Shown: in pieces, positions 42,362 through 54,183 of the stretch | Layout: each line of letters begins with the position of its first letter | Position numbering within the stretch: the first letter of the stretch is position 1 | DNA from: Parapedobacter indicus | GTDB taxonomy: Bacteria; Bacteroidota; Bacteroidia; Sphingobacteriales; Sphingobacteriaceae | DNA length: 64,000 nt | Reading direction: 5' to 3' | NCBI RefSeq assembly: GCF_900113765.1 | Contig: NZ_FOQO01000005.1 | Coordinates: 124,001-188,000, forward strand | Position numbers and translations under genes: made by a program | Notes under the pieces: model-generated | What the model was told of the DNA's origin: nothing | Seen by the model: only the letters and a program-made list of their open reading frames with translations | The model's database searches: none

Positions 42362-45085
42362 ATGAACTATCAAATAGCTTCGCTGAAAAAGTTGGAAGAA
42401 GAAAATAAAAAGATTGGTAAACTGCCTTTTTCCATCCGCATACTACTCGAAAATGTATTACGGAATCACGATGGTTTCGCCATTACCGATGAGCACCTGA
42501 ATACGTTGGTCAATTGGAATCCTTCGGGAACCGACAAAGAAGTACCTTTTAAGCCTGCCCGTGTACTGATGCAGGATTTCACCGGAGTACCGGCAGTGGT
42601 TGATATGGCTTCCATCCGGGCAGAGGTCATTCGGAAAGGCGGAGACGGAAGCAAAATTAATCCTGCTGTTCCGGTTGACCTGGTTATTGATCACTCTGTG
42701 CAGGTTGATTATTTCGGTACAAATTATGCCTACCTGAATAATGTCGGATTGGAATACGAACGCAATGCCGAACGCTACGAACTGCTTAAATGGGGGCAAC
42801 AGGCACTGGACAACTTCACCGTGGTACCTCCGGGTATGGGCATCTGCCATCAGGTGAACCTGGAATACCTCGCCAAGGGAGTCATTGCCCGCGATGGCTG
42901 GGCTTTTCCGGATACGTTGGTGGGAACCGATTCCCACACGCCCATGGTAAACGGCATTGGGGTGATCGCCTGGGGAGTAGGAGGCATTGAAGCTGAAGCA
43001 GCAATGCTGGGGCAGCCTATCTATTTCACGTGCCCGCAGGTTATTGGATTGAAACTGACGGGCAAAATTCCACCGGGGTGCACGGCAACCGATATGGTAC
43101 TGACGATTACCAAATTGCTGCGCGACTATGGCGTAGTCGGAAAATTTGTAGAAGTATTCGGTGATGCGTTGGATTTCCTCAGCGTTACAGATCGTGCGAC
43201 CATCTCCAATATGTCGCCCGAATTCGGCTGTACAGTCACTTATTTTCCCATAGACAACCAAACCCTTGAATACATGCGGCGTACGAATCGTTCGGAAGAA
43301 CAAATCGCGTTGGTGGAAACCTATTGCAAGGACAATTTATTGTGGCGTACGGGCCACGAGCAAATCGAGTATTCTCATGTGCTGGAGTTAAACCTGGATA
43401 CCCTGGAGCCTACGGTATCCGGTCCGAAACGACCACAAGATAAAATATTGGTAAAGGATTTCGCGCCTCAGTTTTCGCGCCTTCTAGAGGCGGAGTACCG
43501 CCGCAATTATGTACCTGTCAAACAACGGCAGGAACAAGCCTGGCTTTATGAGGGTGGATCAGGTAGCGAATTTACCTATGAGAATCGTCCTACAGACGAC
43601 GTGATACAGGTTGAAACTGAAGACATCCACTCTGTACGGATCAAAATAAAAAACCAGGAGTATGTGCTGAGTGACGGCAGTATCGTCATCGCGGCCATCA
43701 CGAGTTGTACCAATACTTCCAATCCGGCCGTCATGGTAGGCGCCGGCCTCGTGGCACGGAAGGCCGTGGCACGAGGCATCCGTACCAAGTCCTGGGTGAA
43801 AACCAGCCTTGCCCCGGGATCCAAAGTAGTTACCGAATACCTGCAACGTGCCAATCTTTTGGAAGATCTAGAAGCCTTGCGTTTTCATACCGTGGGGTAT
43901 GGATGTACTTCCTGTATCGGAAACAGTGGTCCGTTGCCGCCGCACATCGCGGAGGCCGTGGACAAGGGCGACCTCGTTGTGGCATCTGTCCTGTCCGGTA
44001 ACCGAAATTTTGAAGCACGTGTGCATCCGCAGGTTAAAATGAACTTCCTCATGTCACCCATGTTGGTCGTTGCCTACGCCCTCGCCGGGCGGGTAGACGT
44101 AGACCTGCTCAACGAGCCGTTGAGTTATGATCCCAATGGCAATCCGGTTTATCTGCGTGATATCTGGCCCACCCAGGAAGAAATTACCGATACGATCGAC
44201 CGCTGTATGCGTACGTCCGACTTCAAGGAGGTATACGACGTTATTTTTGACGGGGGAGACGACTGGAAAAAGCTGACAGCCCCGCAGGGTAAAAATTTTG
44301 AGTGGAACGAGCAATCCACTTACGTTCAGGAAGCTCCTTTTTTCAAAAATATCACCAGTGAACCCCTTCCAGCCCAGGATATAAGCAAGGCAAAAGTACT
44401 CTTATATCTGGGGGATTCGGTCACGACCGATCACATCTCGCCAGCGGGCTCATTTAAAGCCGATTCCGCAGCGGGCACCTACCTGATCGATAAAGGTGTG
44501 GACCCAAAAGACTTTAATTCATATGGGTCAAGACGCGGAAACCACGAAGTGATGATGCGGGGTACGTTCGCCAATGTACGTATTCGGAATCGGATCACGG
44601 AAAAAGAAGGAGGATATACAACCTATTTTCCCACTGGTGAAACGCTTTCCGTATACGCTGCAGCGATGAAATACGTCGAAACCCAAACCCCGTTGATCGT
44701 ATTAGCAGGAAAAGAATACGGAAGTGGTTCCTCGCGCGACTGGGCAGCCAAAGGTGCCAATTTATTAGGAATAAAGGCTGTTATTGCTGAAAGCTTTGAG
44801 CGGATCCACCGCAGCAATCTGGTCGGTATGGGCGTAGTTCCGATGGAGTTTCCGGGTGGAGAAAATGCCGAATCCCTCGGATTAGATGGCACGGAAATAT
44901 TCGACATATCCGGCATATCGGGCGATCTGTATCCCCATAAATTACTAAACGTGAAGGCTACCAAGAATAACGGAGAAATCATCGAATTTCAATCCAAAGC
45001 ACGGTTTGATTCGGCTATTGAAATTGAATATTACCGCCACGGAGGGATATTGCATTATGTATTGCGGGGATTCCTGAAGAAGTAG
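42362..45085 (+). CDS. acnA: Aconitate hydratase A
   Basis: Fe-S enzyme interconverting citrate and isocitrate, AcnA/IRP type, 907 residues. Cluster cysteines occur in ITSCTNTSNP and GYGCTSCIGNSGPLP. GTDSHTPMVNGIGV, TTDHISPAGS and GKEYGSGSSRDWAAKG are active-site segments. The small (swivel) domain forms the C-terminal quarter. It is monocistronic by spacing; a convergent toxin gene ends 5 nt after it. Confidence 0.96.
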   Translation: MNYQIASLKKLEEENKKIGKLPFSIRILLENVLRNHDGFAITDEHLNTLVNWNPSGTDKEVPFKPARVLMQDFTGVPAVVDMASIRAEVIRKGGDGSKINPAVPVDLVIDHSVQVDYFGTNYAYLNNVGLEYERNAERYELLKWGQQALDNFTVVPPGMGICHQVNLEYLAKGVIARDGWAFPDTLVGTDSHTPMVNGIGVIAWGVGGIEAEAAMLGQPIYFTCPQVIGLKLTGKIPPGCTATDMVLTITKLLRDYGVVGKFVEVFGDALDFLSVTDRATISNMSPEFGCTVTYFPIDNQTLEYMRRTNRSEEQIALVETYCKDNLLWRTGHEQIEYSHVLELNLDTLEPTVSGPKRPQDKILVKDFAPQFSRLLEAEYRRNYVPVKQRQEQAWLYEGGSGSEFTYENRPTDDVIQVETEDIHSVRIKIKNQEYVLSDGSIVIAAITSCTNTSNPAVMVGAGLVARKAVARGIRTKSWVKTSLAPGSKVVTEYLQRANLLEDLEALRFHTVGYGCTSCIGNSGPLPPHIAEAVDKGDLVVASVLSGNRNFEARVHPQVKMNFLMSPMLVVAYALAGRVDVDLLNEPLSYDPNGNPVYLRDIWPTQEEITDTIDRCMRTSDFKEVYDVIFDGGDDWKKLTAPQGKNFEWNEQSTYVQEAPFFKNITSEPLPAQDISKAKVLLYLGDSVTTDHISPAGSFKADSAAGTYLIDKGVDPKDFNSYGSRRGNHEVMMRGTFANVRIRNRITEKEGGYTTYFPTGETLSVYAAAMKYVETQTPLIVLAGKEYGSGSSRDWAAKGANLLGIKAVIAESFERIHRSNLVGMGVVPMEFPGGENAESLGLDGTEIFDISGISGDLYPHKLLNVKATKNNGEIIEFQSKARFDSAIEIEYYRHGGILHYVLRGFLKK

Positions 45086-45090
45086 GTAAA

Positions 45091-45504
45091 TCAGCGGCTT
45101 TTTAAGTACGTTTCGGGTGTCATTACTGACAATTTACTTGATTTATAATCCTTGATATTTCGAGTAATGATTACGTTAATTTCTTTCTCGTTTTGTGCGG
45201 AAAAATTTTGTAGAGCATCTTCGAAATCCTTAAAGTCAGAATTTAGGGCATCCAAAACAGTTTCTTTGTTTATCATGGAAACCTGGAGAATGTTCATCAG
45301 CATTTTTAAATGCTCAATGACTTTTTCATGTTTTGCAGTTTTTCTGAGCAGATAGTAGACGTTGCTAATCATTATAGGTGTTACAAAACCTCTTAATTCT
45401 CCTTTTTCGCATAAGCTTAGGATTTTTGATGTATCCACTGAAAAAGGTTCCCGATCGAAAAAGAAATCAAGAATGACGTCCGTATCGATTAAAACTTTAT
45501 TCAT
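45091..45504 (-). CDS. PIN-domain toxin (VapC-like)
   Basis: A 137-residue PIN-domain protein, the likely toxin of a type II pair. Acidic active-site residues are in LIDTDVILDFF (N-terminal Asp pair), SDFKDFEDALQ (middle) and ITRNIKDYK (C-terminal); the S/N in MISNVYYLL is also typical. PIN toxins cleave RNA. Its start overlaps the antitoxin stop by one base (TAATG). Confidence 0.88.
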   Translation of the reverse strand: MNKVLIDTDVILDFFFDREPFSVDTSKILSLCEKGELRGFVTPIMISNVYYLLRKTAKHEKVIEHLKMLMNILQVSMINKETVLDALNSDFKDFEDALQNFSAQNEKEINVIITRNIKDYKSSKLSVMTPETYLKSR

Positions 45505-45752
45505 TATAGGTATTTTTCCGATAAGCGGTCAGTAAGTTCCCGTTTATAATTGAAGTTTTTCGGAAGTTTAAAAGAACCTCTCAAAGATTTAACAGTTGGG
45601 GATAACTCATCTTCAATAGCTATTTCGTCATCGGTCAATGCTTTCAAATAATTCTCTATCAAATCGGAAAGACTTCTTTCGTTTTTTTTAGCAAATTTTT
45701 TCGCTTTTTCGATAACCGACTGCTCTATTGTTAATGTAAGTTTCGTATTCAT
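45504..45752 (-). CDS. Antitoxin of the PIN-domain pair (DUF6364-like)
   Basis: An 82-residue protein, MNTKLTLTIEQSVIEKAKKF, with a ribbon-helix-helix-like N-terminus followed by a charged C-terminal tail (NFNYKRELTDRLSEKYL) suited to binding a toxin. ATG 45752 has a strong AAGGAG ribosome site 8 nt upstream. A -7 box TATTTTTG (45771-45778) lies 18 nt before the start, and a long palindrome overlaps the -33 region. Confidence 0.82.
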   Translation of the reverse strand: MNTKLTLTIEQSVIEKAKKFAKKNERSLSDLIENYLKALTDDEIAIEDELSPTVKSLRGSFKLPKNFNYKRELTDRLSEKYL

Positions 45753-45791
45753 GGTTTTATCTCCTTCATGCAAAAATACGAAACTAGTTTG

Positions 45792-45827
45792 ATACACGTG
45801 TAAAAAATAAATTTTTTACACGTGTAT
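45792..45827. promoter_or_regulatory. Perfect 36-bp palindrome, likely antitoxin operator or thiL terminator
   Basis: Arms of 17 bp, ATACACGTGTAAAAAAT (45792-45808) and its exact complement (45811-45827), are separated by AA. On the minus strand it covers about -16 to -51 relative to the antitoxin start of transcription, a typical position for toxin-antitoxin autorepression. It also lies 6-41 nt after the thiL stop, so it could serve as a terminator. Confidence 0.6.
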
Positions 45828-45832
45828 TTTAA

Positions 45833-46876
45833 TCATACCCTTCGAAAAGCATTCCAACCCTGCGCTTGGAGCGGATGTACATTACCTGATTTCGAAATCA
45901 ATCCGGTTCCGGCAGCAGGCTCTGTAATGTGACCAATGACGGTGATATCGGGTTGATTTTTTAGTTTATCGTAATCGCCTTGATCGACTGTAAACAGCAA
46001 CTCATAATCTTCCCCACCACTTAGGGCACAAACCGTCGGATCCAAACCAAAGTCTCTTGCAGTGTCATAAGTCATGGGATCAATCGGAATTTTTTCCTCG
46101 TACAGTTTGCATCCTTTTTCCGAAGCTTTGCAAATATGCAATATTTCGGAAGCCAATCCGTCCGATACATCGATCATCGCTGTCGGTTTAACACCCAGCG
46201 AACGTAACAACTCAATGATATCTTTTCGCGCCTCCGGCTTCAATTGCCGTTCAACGATGTAATCTTTCCCCTCCAAATCGGGCTGTATGTTGGGATTTTC
46301 CAGAAAAATGCGTTTTTCACGTTCCAGTAATTGGAGGCCTACGTAGGCTCCGCCGAGGTCCCCGGAAACACAAATCAAATCCCCTTCCCGTGCGCCGCTA
46401 CGGTACGTAGTTTCTTCCGCCCTCGCATAGCCAATACTGGTAACACTGATAACCAAACCTTGTGCAGAAGCCGACGTATCACCACCTACCAAGTCAACCC
46501 CGTATTTCTGACAGGCTAATAATGCCCCGCTATACAGTTCTTCTACCGCATCCAACGGAAACTTACTCGACAATCCAATGGAAAATGTAATTTGGGAAGC
46601 CGTCCCATTCATCGCATAAATATCACTAAGATTTACCTGTACCGCCTTGTATCCCAGATGCTTAAGTGGTACATACCGTAAATCAAAATGGATCCCTTCC
46701 AACAGTAAATCAGTAGATATCAAGGTTTTATTTCCAGAAAAATCCAATACAGCCGCATCGTCTCCGATGCCTTTGTCCGTCGTTTCCTGGGTCAATTCTA
46801 CCGATTTGGTTAGGTGATCGATTAAACCAAATTCCCCCAAACGCTCTAAATTCGTTTTTTCTTCGTTATCAAACAT
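45833..46876 (-). CDS. thiL: Thiamine-monophosphate kinase
   Basis: Phosphorylates thiamine monophosphate to the active diphosphate. 347 residues; ATP and Mg sites in TTDKGIGDDAAVLDF, STDLLLEGIHFDLRY, GGDTSASAQGLVISVTSIG, ICVSGDLGGAYVGL and MIDVSDGLASEIL. It lies 86 nt downstream of nadA. Confidence 0.95.
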   Translation of the reverse strand: MFDNEEKTNLERLGEFGLIDHLTKSVELTQETTDKGIGDDAAVLDFSGNKTLISTDLLLEGIHFDLRYVPLKHLGYKAVQVNLSDIYAMNGTASQITFSIGLSSKFPLDAVEELYSGALLACQKYGVDLVGGDTSASAQGLVISVTSIGYARAEETTYRSGAREGDLICVSGDLGGAYVGLQLLEREKRIFLENPNIQPDLEGKDYIVERQLKPEARKDIIELLRSLGVKPTAMIDVSDGLASEILHICKASEKGCKLYEEKIPIDPMTYDTARDFGLDPTVCALSGGEDYELLFTVDQGDYDKLKNQPDITVIGHITEPAAGTGLISKSGNVHPLQAQGWNAFRRV

Positions 46877-46961
46877 CCTATTTAATTATATTCGGTTTCT
46901 CGCTAGCCGAACCAAATAGATTTGGCTACTTCGTGTTAGAAATTCTACCTGAATATTCAAA

Positions 46962-47957
46962 CTAAAGCCCCAGACGCTCCGAGATTTCCAGCATCCGTTC
47001 TATGGGCCGTCTGGCCCGCTCGATCACATCGGCTGACAAGTCTACTTCCGGAAGTTCAAATTTCATGCAGTTATACAACTTCTCCAGCGTGTTGAGTTTC
47101 ATATAAGGGCAGTCGTTGCAAGCGCAGGCATTGTTGGGAGGTGCCGGAATGAATACTTTTTGGGGATTTGCTTTCTGCATCTGATGGATAATACCACTCT
47201 CCGTGGCCACAATGAACACATTGGCATTGCTTTCCTTTGTGTATTTCAGCAATCCCGAGGTAGAACCGATGTAATCAGCGGTGTCCAGAATTTCCTTTTC
47301 ACATTCGGGATGAGCAATAAATCTGGCTCCCGGATATTCCCTTCGCAGCTGCGCGATGCGTTCTTGTGAAAAAATTTCATGCACCATACAGGCGCCGTTC
47401 CAGAGGACAAGATCGCGACCTGTTTTCTTTTTAACATAATCTCCCAGGTTCTTATCCGGTCCAAAGATAATCTTCTGCTCTTTTGGCAAGCTATTCACGA
47501 TCTGCACGGCGTTACTAGAGGTACATACAATATCGCTAAGTCCCTTTAGTTCGGCTGTACAATTGACATAGGTAATCGCGATGTGATCGGGATACTGCGC
47601 TTTAAATTTCGCAAACAGATGCGGCGGACAGCTGTCAGACAACGAACACCCAGCTTTCAGATCCGGAAGAAGCACTTTCTTTTGCGGAGACAGGATTTTG
47701 GCCGTTTCAGCCATGAAATGTACCCCTGCAAATACGATGACGTCCGCTTCCGTTTTGGCTGCTTGCTGTGAAAGACCGAGGCTATCACCTATGTAATCCG
47801 CGATATCCTGAATTTCCGGCTCTTGATAGTAATGCGCCAACAGCACCGCATTTTTCTCTTTCTTGAGTTTGTTTATCTCATCAACCAGATCCAATGTCGG
47901 ATCGATCGGTTCATCGATATAGCCCTTTGTGTTTAGTTCTGTCAGTAGTGCTTCCAT
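46962..47957 (-). CDS. nadA: Quinolinate synthase
   Basis: 4Fe-4S enzyme that condenses iminoaspartate with dihydroxyacetone phosphate. 331 residues; cluster cysteines are likely those in [21 protein letters not shown] and [30 protein letters not shown] and [15 protein letters not shown] are hallmarks. The -7 box TACCTTTG (47965-47972) is 7 nt before the ATG. nadB is divergent across the putative origin region. Confidence 0.96.
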   Translation of the reverse strand: MEALLTELNTKGYIDEPIDPTLDLVDEINKLKKEKNAVLLAHYYQEPEIQDIADYIGDSLGLSQQAAKTEADVIVFAGVHFMAETAKILSPQKKVLLPDLKAGCSLSDSCPPHLFAKFKAQYPDHIAITYVNCTAELKGLSDIVCTSSNAVQIVNSLPKEQKIIFGPDKNLGDYVKKKTGRDLVLWNGACMVHEIFSQERIAQLRREYPGARFIAHPECEKEILDTADYIGSTSGLLKYTKESNANVFIVATESGIIHQMQKANPQKVFIPAPPNNACACNDCPYMKLNTLEKLYNCMKFELPEVDLSADVIERARRPIERMLEISERLGL

Positions 47958-47972
47958 GATGATACAAAGGTA

Positions 47973-48374
47973 CTAAACAATTTGATTCGGTTTTCAAGAT
48001 ACCAACAGGCTCAATCTATAATAAAAGGTTTTATATATAAATTAGTTTATTGTTTGTTAGGATGTTGGTTTTGTGAAAAATATGGAGCAATTTAATTTTG
48101 ATTTGTTGGTTTTCGTTTTCTTTTAACATGTTGTTAACATTAAGTTAATGGATAGCTGCTGATTTCCAGTAGTTTTTATTTTGGCAAAAATGTTTTTCCA
48201 TATCGGTTTGTATACTATTTATTGAATCGTATTTGTTAATATTGTGCAGTATATCCGGGGATTTTCGGGAGCGGGGTGTGTAGAATTAGAAGGAAAATTG
48301 CGGAATCATTGACTTTTCATTTTTATTCAACGGATAGTCTACAGGTTATCCACAGATTTTAGGTTGTTCCGTTT
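47973..48374. other. AT-rich nadA-nadB gap, candidate chromosomal replication origin
   Basis: About 400 bp without genes, very AT-rich between 48010 and 48240. It contains the perfect DnaA box TTATCCACA (48346-48354), a degenerate TTATTCAAC (48323-48331) 23 bp before it, and TGTGAAAAA (48072-48080), one base from consensus on the other strand. An inverted repeat TTTAAC/GTTAAC lies at 48122-48138. Hand counts indicate that plus-strand genes to the right are richer in G over C than those to the left. Two parS-like sites lie 6 kb right. One perfect box can arise by chance. Confidence 0.4.
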
Positions 48375-49961
<1,587 letters not shown>

Positions 49962-50039
49962 GAGTTAAAAAAATAGAAAGTAAAGAAATAGAACACGGAT
50001 AATTAATCATTGGTAATTTACCGTTGAAAATTAAGAGAA

Positions 50040-50561
50040 ATGGCGCTGATTCTTCCTGTAAAAGATGTTTCTCCGATAATTGCTGAGAATTGTTTTCTGG
50101 CTGATAATTCGACGATTGTGGGTGATGTCGAAATAGGTGAACATTGCTCCGTGTGGTTTAATGCGGTGATCCGTGGAGATGTGAATGCTATACGAATAGG
50201 TCATTATACCAATATTCAAGATGGTGCGGTTATCCATTGTACGTATCAAACAGCGGCAACAAATATTGGTAGTTATGTGAATATAGGGCATCAGGCGTTA
50301 ATCCACGGATGTACGGTGCATGATCGGGTGTTGGTTGGGATGGGTGCGATTGTCATGGACCATGCGGTGATTGAAGCGTATGTAATAATCGCTGCTGGAG
50401 CTGTGGTGCTTGAGCATACGCGATGTGAAAGTGGATACCTGTACGCCGGGGTTCCAGCGAGAAAGGTCAAACCGCTGTCCGCAGAGCAGCGGAAATTGCT
50501 GGATGAATTGCCCGATCGGTATGTGATGTATTCCAGCTGGTTTCCCCAAATGGACTCCTGA
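50040..50561 (+). CDS. Gamma-carbonic-anhydrase-like hexapeptide-repeat protein
   Basis: A 173-residue left-handed beta-helix protein (YrdA/PaaY/gamma-CA type). The zinc-site histidines are in NIQDGAVIHC, VNIGHQALIHGCTVHDRVLVG. Hexapeptide turns run from ~15 to 135 and the C-terminal helix starts AEQRKLLDEL. Its catalytic activity is uncertain in this family. It lies 78 nt after nadB. Confidence 0.88.
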   Translation: MALILPVKDVSPIIAENCFLADNSTIVGDVEIGEHCSVWFNAVIRGDVNAIRIGHYTNIQDGAVIHCTYQTAATNIGSYVNIGHQALIHGCTVHDRVLVGMGAIVMDHAVIEAYVIIAAGAVVLEHTRCESGYLYAGVPARKVKPLSAEQRKLLDELPDRYVMYSSWFPQMDS

Positions 50562-52229
50562 TCACTCAGGCGGTACGTTAATAATTTCCTCCTGTTCCCA
50601 ATTTGCACGGATGATGAATGTTTTGCCCAGGTACCAAACGCGTTCGGGTTGCCTTTTTTCGTATACATCCCCCGGATCCCATTCATTGTTGTTATTTTCA
50701 TCGTATACGATGCGTACGGTATATTTTCCCCCAGGGAATTGACGGAACGGTATTTTCCCAGATTTCCGTATCGGGACGCTGCGGTGTATGAAGTCCATTT
50801 TTTCGTTAATCAATTGAACCAGGTATTGGTGATTGGTGTCCGGTAGGTTTACGTCCAGCACGATATCGCCAAAGTTCTCGGTTTCATTCATGGTGAATGT
50901 TTTGGATACCGACTTATTTTTGTCGCCGAAAAATCCGAGAAATGCCCCTTCTTCCAGGGTGAGTTGGTAATTACGTTTGGGTCGCCAATTATATCGCAGT
51001 ATATATCTCCAAGGGGCGGTTGTATCTTTAGCCAGCTGGAAGTTGGTCCGCGGTATCGAGTCTTCGGTCAGGATTATTTTGCTCCGGTCAATCGACTGTA
51101 CCGGGGCCCCTGCGGTGAGCATGATATGTTTCACTCGCGTAACCTTATTGCCAGTTAGATTGTCTTGGATGATGAAATCCCGATCATATTTTTCATTTCG
51201 TCCACGCCTTAAGGTAACCGAATCGAGAATTTTTCCATTGTCTGAAATACGGACTTTCAGTGAATCGAACGTCAATTCAGACAGCCAAACCGTTGCGGAA
51301 TCTTTGGCGGCGTTGTAAGTTATCTGCTTGGTTTCATCCAGTTGTGACGGATGGATGACGGCGATGTCGGGATTTTTCAGCGGTTTATTAAACACGAAGG
51401 TAATTTTACCGCTTGGCTCTATTTTCCGGTCGAGCAGCCGAAAGTCCCTCGGTGTCCCTTTGGAGATTTGGAGGAGTATTCCGGCAGTGTCTTTATTTAA
51501 TACGATCGAGTCGTTGAGGAAGCCAATGTATTCGCCTGGTGCATTGTAGACGCGGTCGCTATTTTCTTCCTTGAGCGCGTATATCCGGTAGGTGTCTTCT
51601 CGTAGGTTTTTCAGTTGAAAATTTCCTGAGGTATCCGTAAGGGTAAAAATGTTGGCTTTTCGTTTTCCGAATATCGAATCTTGCCGAGTAGGGATTAAGA
51701 TAACGGTTAGTTCCTTTTCGGGCAACTTGGTAAGTGCGTTGGTTACTTTGCCTGTTATGGATAGCGAGTCGATGATGTCTCCCGTAGAGAAGACATAGCT
51801 ATAGTTAAGTAGAGGGTTTCCTTCGTTGAAGTCGCCGATGGCTTTGCCAAAATTGATGGTATAAGTAGTATTCTCTTCGAGGGAGTCCGGTAATGTAATT
51901 TCAATGGTTTTTCGTTTGACTCGCGGATTGATCGGTTGTTCTACGTCTGGAGATACGCTGACTTCCTTTTGCGTATTGTTGAGTTTTACATATTCATCAA
52001 ATTCAATGATAATTTTTTCTGCATCGAAGTTCCGTGTCAGGTTGGGTGGCGTTTCATTCAGTATTTTGGGTGGAATCGAATCTTTAGGTCCGCCCATGGG
52101 TTGCTGAACACTTGCACAACGCCAAGTCAGCGTAAAGAGGAGGAAAAAAAGCAGTAAAATAAACCATTTTGGATTAGAGCTTATTTTTAAGCGTTTTAAG
52201 CGACTTTTTATAATTGATGAGTCCTGCAT
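50562..52229 (-). CDS. Ig-like-domain lipoprotein (SbsA/Big_5 type)
   Basis: A 555-residue envelope protein. The Big_5-like domain spans about 50-150 (KDSIPPKILNETPPNLTRNF, ENTTYTINFGKAIGDFNEGN), followed by a beta-sandwich region (ITGKVTNALTKLPEKELTVI). The lipobox is unusual: TWRC at Cys38, with Arg at -1 where Gly, Ala or Ser is expected, yet the ASVQQPMGGPKDSIPP after it matches lipidated relatives. The family is conserved in Bacteroidetes with unknown function. Confidence 0.82.
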   Translation of the reverse strand: MQDSSIIKSRLKRLKISSNPKWFILLLFFLLFTLTWRCASVQQPMGGPKDSIPPKILNETPPNLTRNFDAEKIIIEFDEYVKLNNTQKEVSVSPDVEQPINPRVKRKTIEITLPDSLEENTTYTINFGKAIGDFNEGNPLLNYSYVFSTGDIIDSLSITGKVTNALTKLPEKELTVILIPTRQDSIFGKRKANIFTLTDTSGNFQLKNLREDTYRIYALKEENSDRVYNAPGEYIGFLNDSIVLNKDTAGILLQISKGTPRDFRLLDRKIEPSGKITFVFNKPLKNPDIAVIHPSQLDETKQITYNAAKDSATVWLSELTFDSLKVRISDNGKILDSVTLRRGRNEKYDRDFIIQDNLTGNKVTRVKHIMLTAGAPVQSIDRSKIILTEDSIPRTNFQLAKDTTAPWRYILRYNWRPKRNYQLTLEEGAFLGFFGDKNKSVSKTFTMNETENFGDIVLDVNLPDTNHQYLVQLINEKMDFIHRSVPIRKSGKIPFRQFPGGKYTVRIVYDENNNNEWDPGDVYEKRQPERVWYLGKTFIIRANWEQEEIINVPPE

Positions 52230-52309
52230 CGGAAATTCTGAGAAAGTGTTTTATAAGTGTTTTATTAAGCTCAATTATTTTTTTAATTAACTATCTAGTT
52301 TACAATAAT

Positions 52310-54169
52310 TTAGCCCATATGTATCATCAAAACTGAAATATCTGATGGTGAAACACCGGAAATTCGGGAAGCCTGACCCAATGTACGGGGTTTTACTTTA
52401 ATTAATTTCTCCCGCGCCTCTTTTGATAACGACACCAAGTTTGTATAGTCAAAATTTGGATTGATTTCCTGATCTTCCATGCGGCGCATTTTGTTAACTA
52501 TTTCAATCTCTTTTTCAAAATAGCTATCGTATTTTACTTTGATTTCGGCCTGTTCGATGGTTTCCTTGTTATGTCGCGCTAGCAGCATTTGGAATGAATT
52601 ATCGGCCGCGGCAATGTCATAGATATTTATTTGTGGTCTGGACAAGATATGGAACAGACGGGTTTTTTGAGAGACTGGGCTGGAATTCAATCGAGCCAGT
52701 ACAGGATTGATAGCGTCCGGGCCAATCGATTGTTTTCGCATGTAATCGACGAGATTGTCGGCTGCATTCACTTTCTTTTTCACGTGTTCCAAGCGTTCAT
52801 CGGATACTAATCCCAACTGGTGCGCGATGGGAGTTAATCGGGCGTCTGCATTGTCTTGACGTAAGAGAAGGCGGTGTTCGGCTCGAGATGTGAACATGCG
52901 ATAGGGTTCTTCGGTACCTTTGGTAACCAAATCATCAATTAATACACCGATATACGATTCTGACCTTTTCAAAATCAATTCGTGTTGATTGGTTATTCGT
53001 TGATGCGCATTGATGCCAGCAATAAATCCTTGGCTTGCGGCCTCTTCGTAGCCGGTTGTGCCATTAATTTGGCCAGCAAAAAATAGATGCTTAATGCGTA
53101 ACGTTTCCAAAGTTAGATCTAACTGCATCGGTGGGAAATAATCGTATTCAATCGCATATCCTGGCCGAAACATGCGTGCCTGTTCGAACCCCGGTATCAG
53201 TCGGAGTGCCTTCAGTTGCACATCTTCCGGAAGTGAGGTCGAAAATCCGTTTACGTAAATTTCAACGGTTCTCCATCCTTCGGGTTCTACAAATATTTGG
53301 TGGCGGTCGCGTTCGGCGAAACGATTGATTTTGTCTTCAATTGACGGACAGTAACGCGGTCCTAACCCCTTTATCCGGCCGGTAAACATGGGTGATTTTT
53401 CAAAACCTTCCTTGAGTGCATTGTGTACCGCTTCGTTGGTATAGGTAATCCAACAGCACCGCTGTTCAGTAGGAAGCGGTACATCGGTAAACGAAAATTT
53501 ACCCCGTTCTTCGTCGCCCCACTGTTCTTCCATTAAAGTATAATTCAGGCTACGCCCATCTATCCGCGGGGGCGTCCCCGTTTTCATGCGTCCAGATTCG
53601 AATCCTAGATTAACAAGTTGTTCTGTCAATCCCGTTGCCGCTTTTTCTGCAGTACGCCCCCCCCCAAAGCGTTTTTCGCCGATGTGAATGGTACCGTTTA
53701 AGAACGTTCCATTTGTGAGGACTACAGCGTCACTTTCAATGGAGATACCGAGGGATGTAACAACGCCCGATGCCTTTCCATCTCTTACAATAATTTCTTT
53801 CACCGTGTCTTGCCAGATATCGATATTCGGCATGGATTCGAGCTGTAGACGCCATTCTTCGGCAAACCGCATCCGGTCATTTTGTGTACGCGGACTCCAC
53901 ATGGCGGGACCTTTGGAGCGATTAAGCATCCGAAATTGAATCGTGGTTTTATCAGCAATAATCCCTGAATAACCTCCCATAGCATCAATTTCACGGATAA
54001 TTTGTCCTTTAGCTACGCCTCCCATAGCAGGATTGCAGCTCATTTGAGCAATCGTTGCCATGTTCATCGTAATTAATAAAACGGAAGAGCCTAAATTGGC
54101 AGCCGACGCTGCTGCTTCGCAACCGGCGTGCCCCCCTCCTACTACGATAACGTTATATTTATTAAACAT
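52310..54169 (-). CDS. mnmG: tRNA uridine-5-carboxymethylaminomethyl enzyme MnmG
   Basis: FAD-dependent MnmG (GidA) modifies wobble uridine in tRNAs with MnmE. 619 residues; [20 protein letters not shown] is the FAD motif (8-27), [20 protein letters not shown] follows, and the C-terminal [20 protein letters not shown] region binds MnmE. Often located near replication origins. parS-like sites lie just upstream of its start. Confidence 0.97.
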   Translation of the reverse strand: MFNKYNVIVVGGGHAGCEAAASAANLGSSVLLITMNMATIAQMSCNPAMGGVAKGQIIREIDAMGGYSGIIADKTTIQFRMLNRSKGPAMWSPRTQNDRMRFAEEWRLQLESMPNIDIWQDTVKEIIVRDGKASGVVTSLGISIESDAVVLTNGTFLNGTIHIGEKRFGGGRTAEKAATGLTEQLVNLGFESGRMKTGTPPRIDGRSLNYTLMEEQWGDEERGKFSFTDVPLPTEQRCCWITYTNEAVHNALKEGFEKSPMFTGRIKGLGPRYCPSIEDKINRFAERDRHQIFVEPEGWRTVEIYVNGFSTSLPEDVQLKALRLIPGFEQARMFRPGYAIEYDYFPPMQLDLTLETLRIKHLFFAGQINGTTGYEEAASQGFIAGINAHQRITNQHELILKRSESYIGVLIDDLVTKGTEEPYRMFTSRAEHRLLLRQDNADARLTPIAHQLGLVSDERLEHVKKKVNAADNLVDYMRKQSIGPDAINPVLARLNSSPVSQKTRLFHILSRPQINIYDIAAADNSFQMLLARHNKETIEQAEIKVKYDSYFEKEIEIVNKMRRMEDQEINPNFDYTNLVSLSKEAREKLIKVKPRTLGQASRISGVSPSDISVLMIHMG

Positions 54170-54183
54170 TTTATTTTTTTAAG

